Source: Datisca glomerata
Taxonomy: Eukaryota > Streptophyta > Magnoliopsida > Cucurbitales > Datiscaceae
Reading direction: 5' to 3'
NCBI GenBank assembly: GCA_003255025.1
Contig: QANY01000230.1
Span: forward strand, 1,581,374 to 1,645,373
DNA length: 64,000 nucleotides
A model generated the notes under the pieces. The model worked only from the letters and a program-made list of their open reading frames with translations, searched no databases and was not told the origin of the DNA. A program made the position numbers and the translations under genes. Positions 11,871 to 23,705 of the stretch are shown here, piece by piece; the first letter of the stretch is position 1; each line of letters begins with the position of its first letter.

Positions 11871-14027
11871 TGTGTCTGCAACCTTTGTGGGCAGAGCTGT
11901 GAAGACCTGCTATTGGTTATTATAAACTTAAAACAATAACATTTTGCAAGTAAAGTGTCAAAAAATGAAAATTAAAGTTGATTGGAAAAAAGTGCACATA
12001 AACCAAATAACTAATAAGAAAAGAATAGTATGCACCCGATATACTTTCTCCTTCGTGGTTGCATTGGCTATCGCAATATTCACTTTAAAGAAAACAAAAG
12101 GTTAATTTAATTCCAATCTGATCCTTGGCAATACAAAGAAATTACAGAAAACCCACCAAGAAAAGACAGAACAGAAAATAAACAATTCATGGATAATATA
12201 AATTGTTGTAAACCTAAATAAATAAAGTTTTAGCAGATAACTGTACTAGCATACTGAAAATATATATTATCGGTTTATTCTATGAATAATTTATATTAAA
12301 AAATTTGTCTCGGACTTCAATTGAGATAGAAAGGGATTAATTTTAAACTTAGTTAATTATGCACAACATGTATCATTTTCGGATATGGTTTGATCTTTCC
12401 GATTAATTGATATGAAGAGTCTATGTTTAATAGCTAAGATCAAATTTTGACCAAATATTTTTATTATTAAATTCGTTGAATATTTTTAAATATTTTCACT
12501 GATCTAGGTCATTGAAAAATAAACCAACCACTCATATCTCTTAAACATACACTCTTTTCAATAGAACTAGAAAGATACATTTCCATATTCTTCATACCAA
12601 ACTGCCAGCTAATGATATATAATTAAGTAGTTAAGTAAGCACACGCCTTTCCCACTAATTATATATCTGTCTTATCGTGCCCTTTATCATATGACAACAT
12701 TATAATTAAAAAAAAATCAGGTCACCAATAATTAAAATTTCTTAAATTATTATCATGAATATACGAATAGATAGTAAAATATTTTTCATCAAATCTATAG
12801 CATATATAAATTGAGCTAAGTAAGGAGAAATATTTTCAGACAAAAATATACCCCCACTACCATTTGAAATTTCTTAATTGTCATTCACAACTTTAATAAT
12901 TTTAAATTATCAATAATCAATTGTATAACTTTAATTCAAGTATGATAACATATCTTATGATGCATAAGAAACAAGATTAAGAAAAAACATAAAAAATGAT
13001 TTAAATATAAATCTATTAGGTAAAACGTACCATTAAAATTTTAAAGAGTTTGAAGAAATTATATATGTTAAAAGAAAATCTAACATTTTTTTAAAAATTC
13101 TACAAACATTTAATACTTTATGTAATTTCTTATTACTTATATGTTTAACTATTGTATAATCAATACATTTTCTTATCGCAAGTACTATGGATTATTATAT
13201 TAAAATTTTCTTATTGCAAGTACTATGAATTATTATATTAAAATATATCATATCATAATTTGATTAGTTTATTAAAATGTATCACATCATAATTTAAATT
13301 ATTGATATGAAAATTGTCAACAATTATTTACACCACATGCGAAGTGAACTAATAAATTATAAATAACTTGTCGAAAATAATTATAATATCGATATTTTAA
13401 TCTCATATATGTATATTAAATAGTTGATTTGAAGAAAAAATCAGAACTCAAATCCAATCATTAATAGCTCTCAAAAGCAAATCGCACCTCAAGTTAATTA
13501 TCTAAATCCAACTCTTTTCCCCCTACGAATAAGTTGCGATAAAGACTCATATTTGCTCAACTAGATATAACCAACTTAAATATTTAAATTATTGCACTAT
13601 ATCTGAACTTTTCTTAATATTTAATTTCGTGTCATCACCATAGCCAAAATCAATAAAGAAATAAACAAAATCCTCCCTAAAAATTGGAGAGAAAGGTCAA
13701 TGACAATATCTTTTTCATTGATTAAAGTAATTTGTGGTTTTTTGTGTGGTTGAATTATAAAGTAATTAGTGGTTGAATTATTCTGTCCCCTTAATTATAG
13801 ATACAAGCGCTACTCACATGCTTGCTATTTTATTTCAAAAGGAATAGTTTTTTGTCCTTTTGATGACACGTGAGCGAGACTTATGTGCCACGTGTTACTT
13901 TATTAGCATATATTCATTTTTAAATTAGTCAATGATTCATTAGTAATTGAGACTTTATGTCATACTTATAAAGTAATGATAAACTCATTTCACTTTCGTA
14001 TGAGATCACTTCAATAATCTTTTTTGT
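11871..14027. other. AT-rich spacer with a small tandem duplication
   Basis: No gene is supported. A 38-bp unit beginning TTTTCTTATYGCAAGTACTA is duplicated in tandem at 13168-13205 and 13206-13243, with three visible differences. Nothing else structured was seen. Confidence 0.55.
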
Positions 14028-14284
14028 TACATATCAGGCTTTAAGCCGGATAATCATCGATTTTCTTTCTTCGATTGGACTAGAGATTTGTTGGCTAACC
14101 TCCTTAACAACCTCTCCATCACACATCAGACTTTAAGTAATAGCAATCAACCCGGATTAGGCTATTGACTTGTTGGCTAATATTCCCAACAATCTTCTCT
14201 GTCACACATCGGATTACGAGTCTAATAACACCACTGATCCACTTTCTCGGTTTAGGCTAGAGATTTATTTGTTAACCTGCTCAT
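14028..14284 (+). repeat. Three degenerate tandem units of about 85 bp
   Basis: Units start near 14028, 14117 and 14201. Each begins with an ACACATCRG-like word (ACATATCAGGCTTT, ACACATCAGACTTT, ACACATCGGATTAC). Each contains a GATTGGACTAGAGATTTGTT-like core (varied) and a TGTTGGCTAAC or TTGTTAACCT word. The copies differ at many positions, so the array is old. Confidence 0.65.
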
Positions 14285-14430
14285 ACAAGTGTTGGGTGAT
14301 ATTGTACATTCTCGACTCAAAAAATTAGCTTGTGAGATGAAACTTTTTATTATACTTATGAATTGATCACCGGTTCTTTCACGCACCCGATGTGAGATTG
14401 GCTTAATAAAAAAACTCCATCTTTTTAGAA
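14285..14430 (+). repeat. Probable dispersed-repeat or LTR fragment
   Basis: The block starts with TGTTGGGTGATATTGTACA (14291-14309) and runs through TTGATCACCGGTTCTTTCACG (varied spacing) to CCCGATGTGAGATTGG near 14398. The ordered, GC-richer text resembles an LTR fragment, continuous with the tandem units to its left. No partner LTR, primer site or target duplication was found, so the superfamily is unassigned. Confidence 0.4.
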
Positions 14431-14769
14431 GACGAACCCTTTATTTTTTTTAACGTTGTTAATTAAGTAATTTAACATGAAGAAGATGAGCTCTCTTATA
14501 TTACATACCATTGAACAAATTTAACTTGTCATACATATCACAAAACCTAATTAGTTAGAGTGCGTTCGAAAGTTGAAAATTCTGGGGTATATACTTTCTA
14601 AAAAAATATTATATATATTATAATCTTTATTTGATTTCATAATTTGCATTTCTTGACCTAGATTCTCGAGGACAGTGTGACATCACCAATGTCTATGGGT
14701 GCTCTTTCATAACCTACAGATGGAAAAGGCAAAATGTAAGAGATCGAAGTAGGGAGTGGTCTCATTTTT

Positions 14770-14834
14770 ACTCCTCTGAAGCTTAAGTCAGTTCCTCTGA
14801 AGCTTAAGTCAATTCCTCTAAAGCTTAAATCAGT
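14770..14834 (+). repeat. Three 21-bp tandem units
   Basis: TCCTCTGAAGCTTAAGTCA-type units start at 14772, 14793 and 14814, each exactly 21 bp apart, with the third slightly changed (TCTAAAGCTTAAATCA). The regular spacing indicates a small minisatellite. Confidence 0.85.
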
Positions 14835-14839
14835 TTGAA

Positions 14840-15470
14840 TTGAGAGCAAGGAGATCAAGTGTAATGGTAAGAGAGTAGTTTGGTTTCATACCTTAATGAG
14901 TGTCATTATTCCTCTTCATACAATGTTAGTTCGAGCAATTAGGGGAGCTAAGCTGCTAGTGTGTGGACCGAGGTAAGCTTTCCCATAATAGTTTCTCATG
15001 GTAGAACATTCGACCTCATCCATGACATTCCATCATCCAGGCGGCGTACACAATGATGTCGTGCGTCAAGCCTCCTTTTATTGTCCCTGGCTTGGGGAAA
15101 TCCATTGGCTCTGACTTGGTCGCATGCATTTAGTGACCTTGGGGGAATGTCAGCGTGGCTAGCAAGAAACGCTCATAAGGTCCCCAGGGCCTTAAATTCC
15201 ATCTCTACTGGTTTAGAGACATCCTCGTGCTTTGGAATGCTGAGCATGAGTAGGGAGTTTACCAGCATTTCGGAGACCCCTTCGGATCTTGTCTTAGCTA
15301 ATATGGTAGAGGACCCTTCAGACTTAGGCAAATCTAGGTTCTGCAAAAACATTAGGTCTTAACTTGCAATGAGCTTAAGCGACCTTGGTTTCCTAGAGGT
15401 CTGAAGACTTTGCTTCCAAACTAGCTTCTTCTTGACTTCACCGACAACTTTGACTTATTAACTTAGTTAT
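14840..15470. other. GC-richer block without a recognised gene
   Basis: Base composition rises clearly compared with the flanks. An open stretch on the plus strand at 15081-15362 (93 codons) shows no known domain. It could be a captured gene fragment or the interior of an unidentified retroelement. No start context, splice pattern or homology visible by eye decides this. Confidence 0.35.
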
Positions 15471-15718
15471 CTAACCATATTGGATATATTTTATTAAGAT
15501 GAAATTATTTTCTAATATTAATTTGGAATACATGGAAAGCCGCTAATTCAACTCAAATCAATCCAATAATTGATGGTTTGGTTTAGATTGGTTTGTAAAT
15601 ATAATTGGTTTGGTTTAGATAACTAAATCGCGAAAGCAAATATACTAGTTGTTTGTTAAAAAATTCATGTAAAATATAAAACTAAACGCCCAATGAACAC
15701 CACAAAACCCGTTGTGTG

Positions 15719-18700
15719 CACTACAAGAAAAATAACATTTCACGGCGGTTTTATGCTGACAGTTAGGAAACCACTGGTAAAAAAACAGTGAGGATGTTGT
15801 CGATGGTTTTTATTAACCGCCACTAAAGATATTATTTTTGCGGCGGTGTGTTCCCATATTAGCCAGCGGTTCATTAACCACATCTAAAATGTCTTTAAAT
15901 CCCTAAATTTTCTCCTTACTAGTGATTTACTTTTCCTTCTTCACACTCTCAGGCAATTCAGAGATCCGATCGCTCATCCACGCCTCGTCTCTTCCCTGTC
16001 GATCACCGCTCATCCACACCTCGTCTCTTCCGCCATCGGTCTTCCCCGTGAGTCTCTCTCTATCTCTCACTCTCTGCCCTATGCTATGGAGCTTTTCTTT
16101 TTTGTTTTGTAAATGAATTGGGTCTCTATCTGCTAATGAAATCTGAAGGGATTAAATCACCCTCGTTTTAAATTTTTTTACTTCTTGGAAGTATTGTGAG
16201 ATATCAATTTTCAATAATATCATCTAGTCAACAGAACAATCTCATTAGTGTACATGAACACTTCAATGGAAGAAAAACCATAGAAACTGCTTATTCAAAA
16301 AGCTCCATGGAAGAGCCAACAATTTTATCGCTTCACTGGAAAAATTTTGCATATCATTTCATAGATGAGTCCTAATACCAGGAACCAAATCAGGCTTTAA
16401 AACCAAATTGTTGTTTAACTACTTTATCTTAAAAAACCAACCTGATGGCTTCCAACGGGAGTGTCTTCGTCAAAACTCTAACATATATCTATAACTCTCC
16501 AACATGTATCATTTAAATAAAATATACATTTTCAAAATGTTCTCTAGCATAGACATCTCTAAAACATCTAGAATTTATTTTTCAATTTTGGATACCTCCT
16601 AACACAGACACAAATTCAGACACAAGCTGATGTGATTGGGAAAATTTCAACTTTTCCCATAATTGTTTCAAAAGTAAAATAAAAACCAAGCTATTCTTAT
16701 TTTTTTTAAATAGACAATGTTTTGATATTTAGATCAAGAAATGTAAATGCCGGATGAACTAGAGATCCTGCTAATTAAAATAATTTATGAGATGTGTAGA
16801 TAATAAAATACCTTGTGTTGTATTGTATGCTTGCCTCTACCTGAGATCATTTTTCATTGGATTTCAAAATATAACTGTGGATGCAAGAAATGATGTTCGA
16901 TTGGCGTCAAATATAACTGTGGATTCAAGAAAAGATACATGAATATCTCTGATGCAGAATTCAAGCACCCAAACACTAAAAATCCCGCAAGACATGAAAG
17001 AGTTTTGGATCTCTATTTGCTAATGAAATCTGAAGGGATTAGTGAATATCTATTATAATGTGTTCAGATTGATTTTAATATAGATAAAAATTAGATTGAA
17101 AAATCTCAAGTTAGTCAAGATTATCTTAATGAAGTTGAGGAGTTTCTTGATTTTACTTTTGAAAGAGTTTTTGTAGAGGGTAATATTTTATGTTCATGTA
17201 AACGTTGTGTGAATACACTGAGAATGAATAGGGAGAGTGTGCATGGGCACTTCGTGTGTAATGGGTTTTGCATGGTTTATACATGTTAGTTTTTTCATGG
17301 TGAATCCATATTACAAAATTCAAATGGAGAAGAGCTTAATAAAAGAAATTTGAACCATACATATGTGTATGAAGCTTGTAATGACAATATGCATGAATTA
17401 TTGCGTGATGCATTTGGAGTTATGGATAATGAGAAAGGAACAAATGATGTGCAAACAGAACCAACTGCTAATAATATAAATGAGCAACTAAATGATGCTC
17501 AACACGCAGAGGTGAATGATTTCTCTAACTTAGTTAGAAATAGTAATTAACCTTTATATCTAGGATGCAAAAGTTTTTCAAAACTCTCCTTCATTGTGCA
17601 TCTTTACCATCTCAAGTGTCTTCATGGATTGAGTAATGAGGCACTGTCGGGATTGCTTGAGTTATTGCGTAAAGTTGGATGAGAGTTGCAAAAAACATTT
17701 TATAAAGCTGTAAAGATTATAAAAAAGTTGGGTCTTGGTTATGAAAAGATACATGCTTGTCCAAATGACTGCATATTATATTGGAAAGACAAAGAACTAG
17801 AACAATCATGTTCTACTTGTGGTACTTCAAGGTGCATAACCAAGGAGGGTGAGAGTACATCTCAATTTCAAGGAAAAAGGAAGAAGAAGCCAAAAGTTAC
17901 TAAAGTGATGCATTACTTTCCTTTAAAAGGAAGGTTACATAGATTATACATGTCGTGTAAAACTGTTGACGATATAAAATGACATCATGTAGAGCGTACT
18001 GAAGATGGTGTTTTAAGACATTCTTGAATTCAGCATAGTAGGACAATTGATCAAGGATCAAGCATCTATGTATACGAGATTTTTGGCTTCACTAGGACGC
18101 ACCTACAATCTATTGTCGATCACCTATGAAAATTGGAAGTGTCTGAAATGTATGAGAACGCAATATGGGATATTGTGAAGGTATAAATGCTTATTTGTAA
18201 TTGTCTCTTCCATTGTGTATTTACTAACGATGCCTTTATAATTTTTCAGAGTAATTGGAAAGTTACTGACGCCAACCGAAGGTTTGCATTGTCTTCAATT
18301 AATAAAAGTTGGAAGGACGGTAAAAGTAAATTGAGAACACTGAATACGACAAAATATCCGAGTGAAGAAGAAGGCCTAAGACATAAACCTAAAATCTGTG
18401 ATATGGAATGTTTTCTGAAACAAGTATTTTTAAAAATTATGGGATGTTTAAAATACATAAATTTTTTTGATGAAATTTCAATTTATAGCGACGATTTTTT
18501 GGAGCCTATAGAGGCGGTTTAAAACCGTCGAGAAAGATTTTTTTTTTTTTTCAGTTTTTGGGCATTTGATAGCGGTTTCAATTAATTAATATTTATCAGC
18601 TGTTACAAACCGTCAGTAAAGTGAAAAAAATCACCGGCAATGACCCTCATGTGCCCGCAGTCCTCCGGCGGTTGAAAAAACCACCGCCAAAAATATTTGC

Positions 18701-18751
18701 GGTGGTTTATGACGAAAAAAACCGCTGTCATAATCTATTTTTCTTGTAGTG
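15719..18751 (+). mobile_element. CACTA (En/Spm) DNA transposon with both termini
   Basis: The left end reads CACTACAAGAAAAAT from 15719; the right end is its complement, finishing TTTTTCTTGTAGTG at 18751. Both are classic CACTA termini. Subterminal regions carry GGCGGTT/AACCGCC words in both orientations (for example near 15745, 15816, 18510, 18668, 18700), the usual transposase-binding pattern. The interior holds the broken transposase at 17080-18520. The 3-bp flanks (GTG left, GCA right) do not match, so no target duplication is preserved. The size of about 3 kb is short for an autonomous member. Confidence 0.9.
17080..18530 (+). pseudogene. CACTA transposase (TNP2-like) remnant
   Basis: In plant En/Spm elements this protein binds and cuts the termini. 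At about 17119-17310 one reading gives a transposase-associated domain with LCSCKRCVN and VHGHFVCNGF, ended by a TAG. From 17553 a second part reads PFYLGCKSFSKLSF and LKCLHGLSNEAL. It continues after a stop near 17680 to KIHACPNDCILYWKD and a CSTCGTSRC zinc-binding-like pair, then HYFPLKGRLHRLYMS, to a stop at 17980. At 18050-18530 a further part joins across a likely GT-AG intron (GTATAA at 18180 to TTTCAG at 18250) to NWKVTDANRRFALSS, resembling a plant transposase_24-type region. The central catalytic part is largely missing and stops are numerous, so it is inactive. Confidence 0.75.
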
Positions 18752-19608
18752 GCACGAACAATTATAACACATTACAAAATATTTTAAGCGTACTTGGAAG
18801 CTTTATTTATTTATTTATTTAAAAGACATTTTAAGTGTTTTTTGAAAAGGTGATTAAAAGTGTTTTAGATAAAAACACATTCGTTCCAATTACATAAAAT
18901 TACTTTTAAAACAGAAACATTCTCAAGCGATAGTGAAATTTCTCTTCTTACTTTCGAGCTTGGCTATCTTTTTCTGTTCTTTGGGGTCAACTCTTGATTT
19001 TAACAGGCGAAATATCTTTTCTCAAAAGTTATGTAATGTATAATAGGCTATATTATATGACATAACAGGTTTTTCTTCATTTACTATACAAACTAAATTA
19101 ATTGTACATAAAGTTAGAAAATTTAATTATATAGTGTGATATATTACTATTTGACTATTGGTGTTAGGGAACATGACTCAAAAGTTTTATAATCTGTAAT
19201 GTAATAACGTGAATTAATAAATGTGAATATTAAACATTCTTTTATCATTTCTTCAAAGGAAAAAAGTTACACCAACCATTTAATAAACTAATCTAAAAGG
19301 TTAATTTTTGCTTATAGTGCTGATTCACGGGGCATCAGATTAAAATATAACTCAAGATTAGACCTAAAAAGGGTGAGAGGGCCAAGCTGATCGGTGATTA
19401 TTATATTTTGGATTACATCGTGTTAGAATCCCTAAACTTGATTTAGGTTTATAATTTGCTTAGTTTTAGGTTTTCTTTTTTAATTATTAATTAAAATATA
19501 TTAATCAAACCAATCACCTTGATTAGAGTGGAGCAGAAGCACTTCTTAATTATACTATCAGCTAATGTTGTGTTTTCGAAGGAAAGTTTTCTCCATCCTT
19601 TTTTAATG

Positions 19609-19636
19609 ACACACACACATATATATATATATATAT
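19609..19636. repeat. Compound CA/TA microsatellite
   Basis: ACACACACA followed directly by an alternating AT run of about 18 bp. Probably length-variable between individuals. Confidence 0.9.
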
Positions 19637-20309
19637 TAAGCAACATTTGTAATTTTATGTATACTCATTAAATTATCTAATATATACCTGTAGTTAAGGC
19701 CTTATATATATATACTATTCAAAGTCATGACCACTTAGATATAAATTTAAGAGTCTAATTATCTCTGTCAACTCATTTTATCAATTAATGTCTCATGAAC
19801 CCATTAACTTTTGTTTAGAGTTGCGACGATAAGCTAATTTTCTCTAAATTTAATTGTAAATCGTTATGCAACAAAAATATATCCCAAAAGATCGATTGAT
19901 TAATGTCAAAATAAAGATAAAAGAGAAATATGGTAATGAACGGAATTAATAATCAAGTATCCACTTTACACATAATTTAGAAGTACTCCTCAACATAATT
20001 TAAGAATAAATATAAAAACATTCAAATTTAAAAATTCATTCATCCTTTAGAATAAAATATTAAATTTATTTTGACAAATCGAAGAAGGGGGATTGAATTA
20101 GTATTAACTTTTTTTTTCTATAAATTAAGTAAAATATTTGTCTTAAAATTAAAAGGTAGCATTCTTTCTCTTCTCTTTTCTTCTTTTATTTGCAGATAAA
20201 GTAAGTTATCCTTATCAAAGTAAAGCAAAATATTTTAATTAAGGAAGAAACTAGAATCGGTGTGTGACTCGTGACATAATTAGGACCACATTCGTTCATT
20301 TTTCTTTGT

Positions 20310-20312
<3 letters not shown>

Positions 20313-20344
<32 letters not shown>
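20313..20344. repeat. AT dinucleotide microsatellite
   Basis: An uninterrupted alternating AT run of about 32 bp in spacer DNA. Confidence 0.95.
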
Positions 20345-20347
<3 letters not shown>

Positions 20348-21399
20348 TTAAGGTTGGGTCACCTAAAAGCCATATCTCACTTAGGTTAGGTAATAACGCC
20401 CAAGTCGCGGCGATCTAAAAGTTAAAAGCTCTATTATTAAGTAATTAACTAAGGATTTAAATATTTTCACTATTACCCAATTTTCATTTTAGTTCCTACT
20501 TTTCTCCCACTATGGTCTCTAAGTTGATATAACATTTTTAAGCCACGTATTGTTAAAAGTCATTATTCTAAACGCTTAAACTATTAGCTTAAAGTGAAAC
20601 AAAAATTTTAAATTAATTCTTTAACGACCTTTCATGTGTAGGCTTGAAAATTTCTTAATGGTAAAACATGTAAAATTTTAATTTTATATTCGGAAGACAA
20701 TTGTTGATGGGAGGGTTTATTTTAACTCACAACACTGTCTACTCTGAAATTATATATTTGAAGATGAATTTATATGTTCGAGTTAATTATTAACAATGAC
20801 TAAAGTGAAAAAAGTGTTGTTAGTTTATGGACCATGGAGAAGAGAAAAGAAAAGAAGGAAAGTTTAGCGAATAAGATAAAAACTGATAACAGGTTAGGGG
20901 CTAAATAAATATTTAAGCGTTAGTTAATATTGTAAAAAAGAGTAATTAATATAATACTCTTTTAAAAAACTAATTATTATGTTTTAATTTGTTTTTATAT
21001 TAGGTAATGGTACTTAAACAATAATTATATACTGATGGACAATCACGTACTACTCACATGTTAAAATCATTGTGTTCGTAAAATATATTGAAAAATTATT
21101 ATCAACAAAACGAGACCATTAGAAAATTACAACATTTCAATAAATTCAAAAAAAGCTTAAGAATATGTTAAAAGCAATATGAAGTTTTGTTTGTTCTACT
21201 CTTTAGTTGAATAGTCAAAAATCACGTGCAAAATTATACAATAAGTTTTAAATTATTATTAATGTTGAAATAAATATGTTAGATTTGAAAATGTTGTATA
21301 TCTAAAACAAAAGAAAATAATAATGGTAATTTTTTCATATTCACAATGTAACTATTACAAATAAAATAATTGAATAGGTCGTGCATCATCTATCACTTG

Positions 21400-21719
21400 T
21401 GTTAAGAACAGAAATAGTGTAAAAGAAGAAGAAGAAATTGAGAAGAGAAGAGAGAAAGTGTGAAGAAGCTTGCTGTAGAATTATGCAATTTGCTTCATTA
21501 CCTCATAATTGAATAAAGATATCAAATATATATGACAAGGGCTAGCTCAACCACTAAGCTAACTATACTAACTCTCTAACATAGAGTAGTTAGACACGAG
21601 CTACAATATTATATAAATAACACTAAACTAAGCTTCAACTGATAGTTGAGCTTTACTGATATGGCAGAGGTAGTCTCTGCTGAGGTGGCAGCTGATGTGG
21701 CTGTGGCTTTAGCTGATCA
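21400..21719 (-). repeat. 3' LTR of the copia element
   Basis: On the plus strand it begins TGTTAAGAACAG and ends AGCTGATCA, so on the coding strand it starts TGATCAGC and ends TTCTTAACA, the TG...CA rule. It matches 28336-28642 along most of its length, apart from substitutions and a few indels (320 against 307 bp). Confidence 0.93.
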
Positions 21720-21731
21720 TTCCCTTCAAGC
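21720..21731 (-). promoter_or_regulatory. Polypurine tract of the copia element
   Basis: On the coding (minus) strand, CTTGAAGGGAA stands directly before the 3' LTR. This is the position and composition expected for the plus-strand primer site. Confidence 0.65.
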
Positions 21732-21763
21732 TCAAAGGGTGATAACTACTTGCAGCTTGTTCT

Positions 21764-23306
21764 TTAGGTAGAGAAATCGAGGGCAGAAACATGCTTGGTT
21801 AGTATATCAGCTAGTTGACCTACTGAGGGTATAAATCTGACTTCTAAGCTTCTGTTTGTAACCTTATCTCTTATGAAATGCACATCTAGTTCTATATGCA
21901 TTCTTCTAGTATGAAGGACTGAATTTGATGCTAGGGAGATGGCACTGATGTTGTCAACCCATAAAACAGGGGGTGAACTTGATTTAAAAGACAATTCAGT
22001 GAGTACGTTTTAGAAGTATTGGATTTCTGCAGCAGCAATTGACATGGATCTATACTCACTCTCTGTATTGGATCTTGACATTACTTGTTGCTTCTTTAAA
22101 AACCATGACATTAGATTATCACCAAGGAGAATTAGATAAGCCCCTATAGACCTCCTATCATCCAAAACACCTACCCAATCAGCATAAAAAATGCTGTAAT
22201 GCTCACTGATTTAGATGGTTTGATGAGTAGTCCTTCATTGATAGTACCTTTTAAATACCTAAGATCCGTTTATAAGCCTGCCAATGGATGTGTTGGTTTA
22301 TGTAAGAACTAACTTAGTTTATTCACTATAAAGGCAATATAAGGCCTGATGATTGAGAGATATTGTAAATCACCTATAATGCTTATGTAAAGAGTTATAT
22401 TTGTCATGGGGTCCATTCATTAAATGACAGCTAAACACTTGAACTAGTAGGTTTTGCTCCATCCCTGTTTGTTCTTCTAAGAAGATCACCAATGTATTTG
22501 TTTTGAGTAAGATTCATACCAGAAGAGCCTCTGTACACTTCAATTCCCAAAAAATAATGCAGGCTGCCAAGATCCTTTAAGGAAAAAGTGTTATTCAACT
22601 TGCCAATAAGGTGTTGGTTCTTAGATTTCCTGCTACCTATGACAAGAATGTCATCAACATATATAAGAAGTAATAAAGTATCATAACCTTCGATTTAGAA
22701 TTAGAGAAGCCCCAATCCAGTAGATATCTTCTTAACCTGTCTTACTAGGCTCTTGGAGCCTATTTTAGGCCATAAAGAGCCTATTTAAGGTGGAACACAT
22801 GTTTTGGCTTAATAGGATCCTCAAAATCAGATGGTTGAGCAATAAAAACATCCTCATTAATGTATCCATTAAGGAATGCATTATTTACATTAATTTGTCT
22901 AACTTCCCAATTGTGAGAAACAACAATATGCAAAATCACTCCTACTGTGATTGGTTTTATTACAGGGCTAAAGGTTTCAGTGTAATCGATTCCAGGCTTT
23001 TGATTAAAGCCTTTGGCTACAAGCCTTGTTTTGTACCTTTGTAAACTCCCATCAGAGTTGGTTTTGACTTTGAATACCCACTTGTTGCCAATAAGTGACA
23101 TATCACTAGTGTAGGGGACCAAAACCCCAAGTTATTTTTCTAATGAGAGCATCATATTCATCCTTCATTGCTTTTAGCCAGCAGGGATCAGTAAGAGCTT
23201 GGTGAATTGATTTAGGTTCATTTGGTAATTCAAACAATGATAAATGATGTTTGGTGGTTAATGAGGCTTTAGCTTTGACTATATCACTTTTTGACCTAGT
23301 TTTCAT
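21764..23306 (-). pseudogene. Copia reverse transcriptase and RNase H, broken
   Basis: Descending on the minus strand: the linker EPKSIHQALTDPCWLKAM (about 23220-23160), then after a frame change GNKWVFKVKTNSDGSLQRYK and LVAKGFNQKPGIDYTETFSP (23090-22970) and NNAFLNGYINEDVF. Degraded ALYGLK...APRA text follows near 22780-22750. The RNase H part includes YADWVGVLDDRRSIGAYL (about 22190-22130) and NTESEYRSM. A relatively clean tail, WVDNISAISLASN to SVGQLADILTKHV, lies at 21964-21790. The YVDD catalytic site is degraded and stops are frequent, so this is a dead copy. Confidence 0.9.
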
Positions 23307-23458
23307 AGCATGGGTAGAAATCTAATTTGGTTTGCTTTTATTTCTATTTTACCTAAAATTTCTTTAGAGCTTTGCTGATTGTTATTAATGGGAAGATCAA
23401 TAACAAGTTTGTCTACTGTAAAAGGAAAATCAGGTAAAGAAGTAGGTAATTGAGGTAA

Positions 23459-23705
23459 ATTCTTTTTGTACATTCATCTGTAATTCTTCGATTCTTCGAG
23501 ATCCACCTTCTATTAATAACTTTGGGAATCCCATATAGATTATCACCTGAATGAGATCAATTCTTTTTTGAATCTCGATACGTGCAATTCCCTCAACACC
23601 TGAGAATATTCTTATATTTTTTTGTACATAATTCTTGATACAATTTCTTATTTTTTGATCTTCTTGTAGACCTTCGGAATAGTTTTTTGGTTGTGCAAAC
23701 CAAAT
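23459..23705 (-). pseudogene. Nuclear plastid DNA (NUPT): internal fragment of plastid rps3
   Basis: Between the copia integrase and reverse transcriptase remnants, the minus strand reads as part of chloroplast ribosomal protein S3, for example [48 protein letters not shown] and [13 protein letters not shown]. About 80 residues are open without a stop. The gene's start and the large C-terminal part are absent. Copia linker sequence resumes on both sides ([18 protein letters not shown] below 23459). No target duplication is evident, which fits filler DNA captured during break repair. The uninterrupted reading suggests it is younger than the copia element. Confidence 0.88.

Larger units (their letters stand above)
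18752..21394. other. AT-rich spacer with microsatellites
   Basis: No gene is supported. Simple repeats occur at 19609-19636 (CA followed by TA dinucleotides) and 20313-20344 (an AT dinucleotide run of about 32 bp). Confidence 0.6.

Noticed and set aside
22790..23044. Plus-strand open frame in the copia element
   Set aside because: Shadow of the minus-strand reverse transcriptase.
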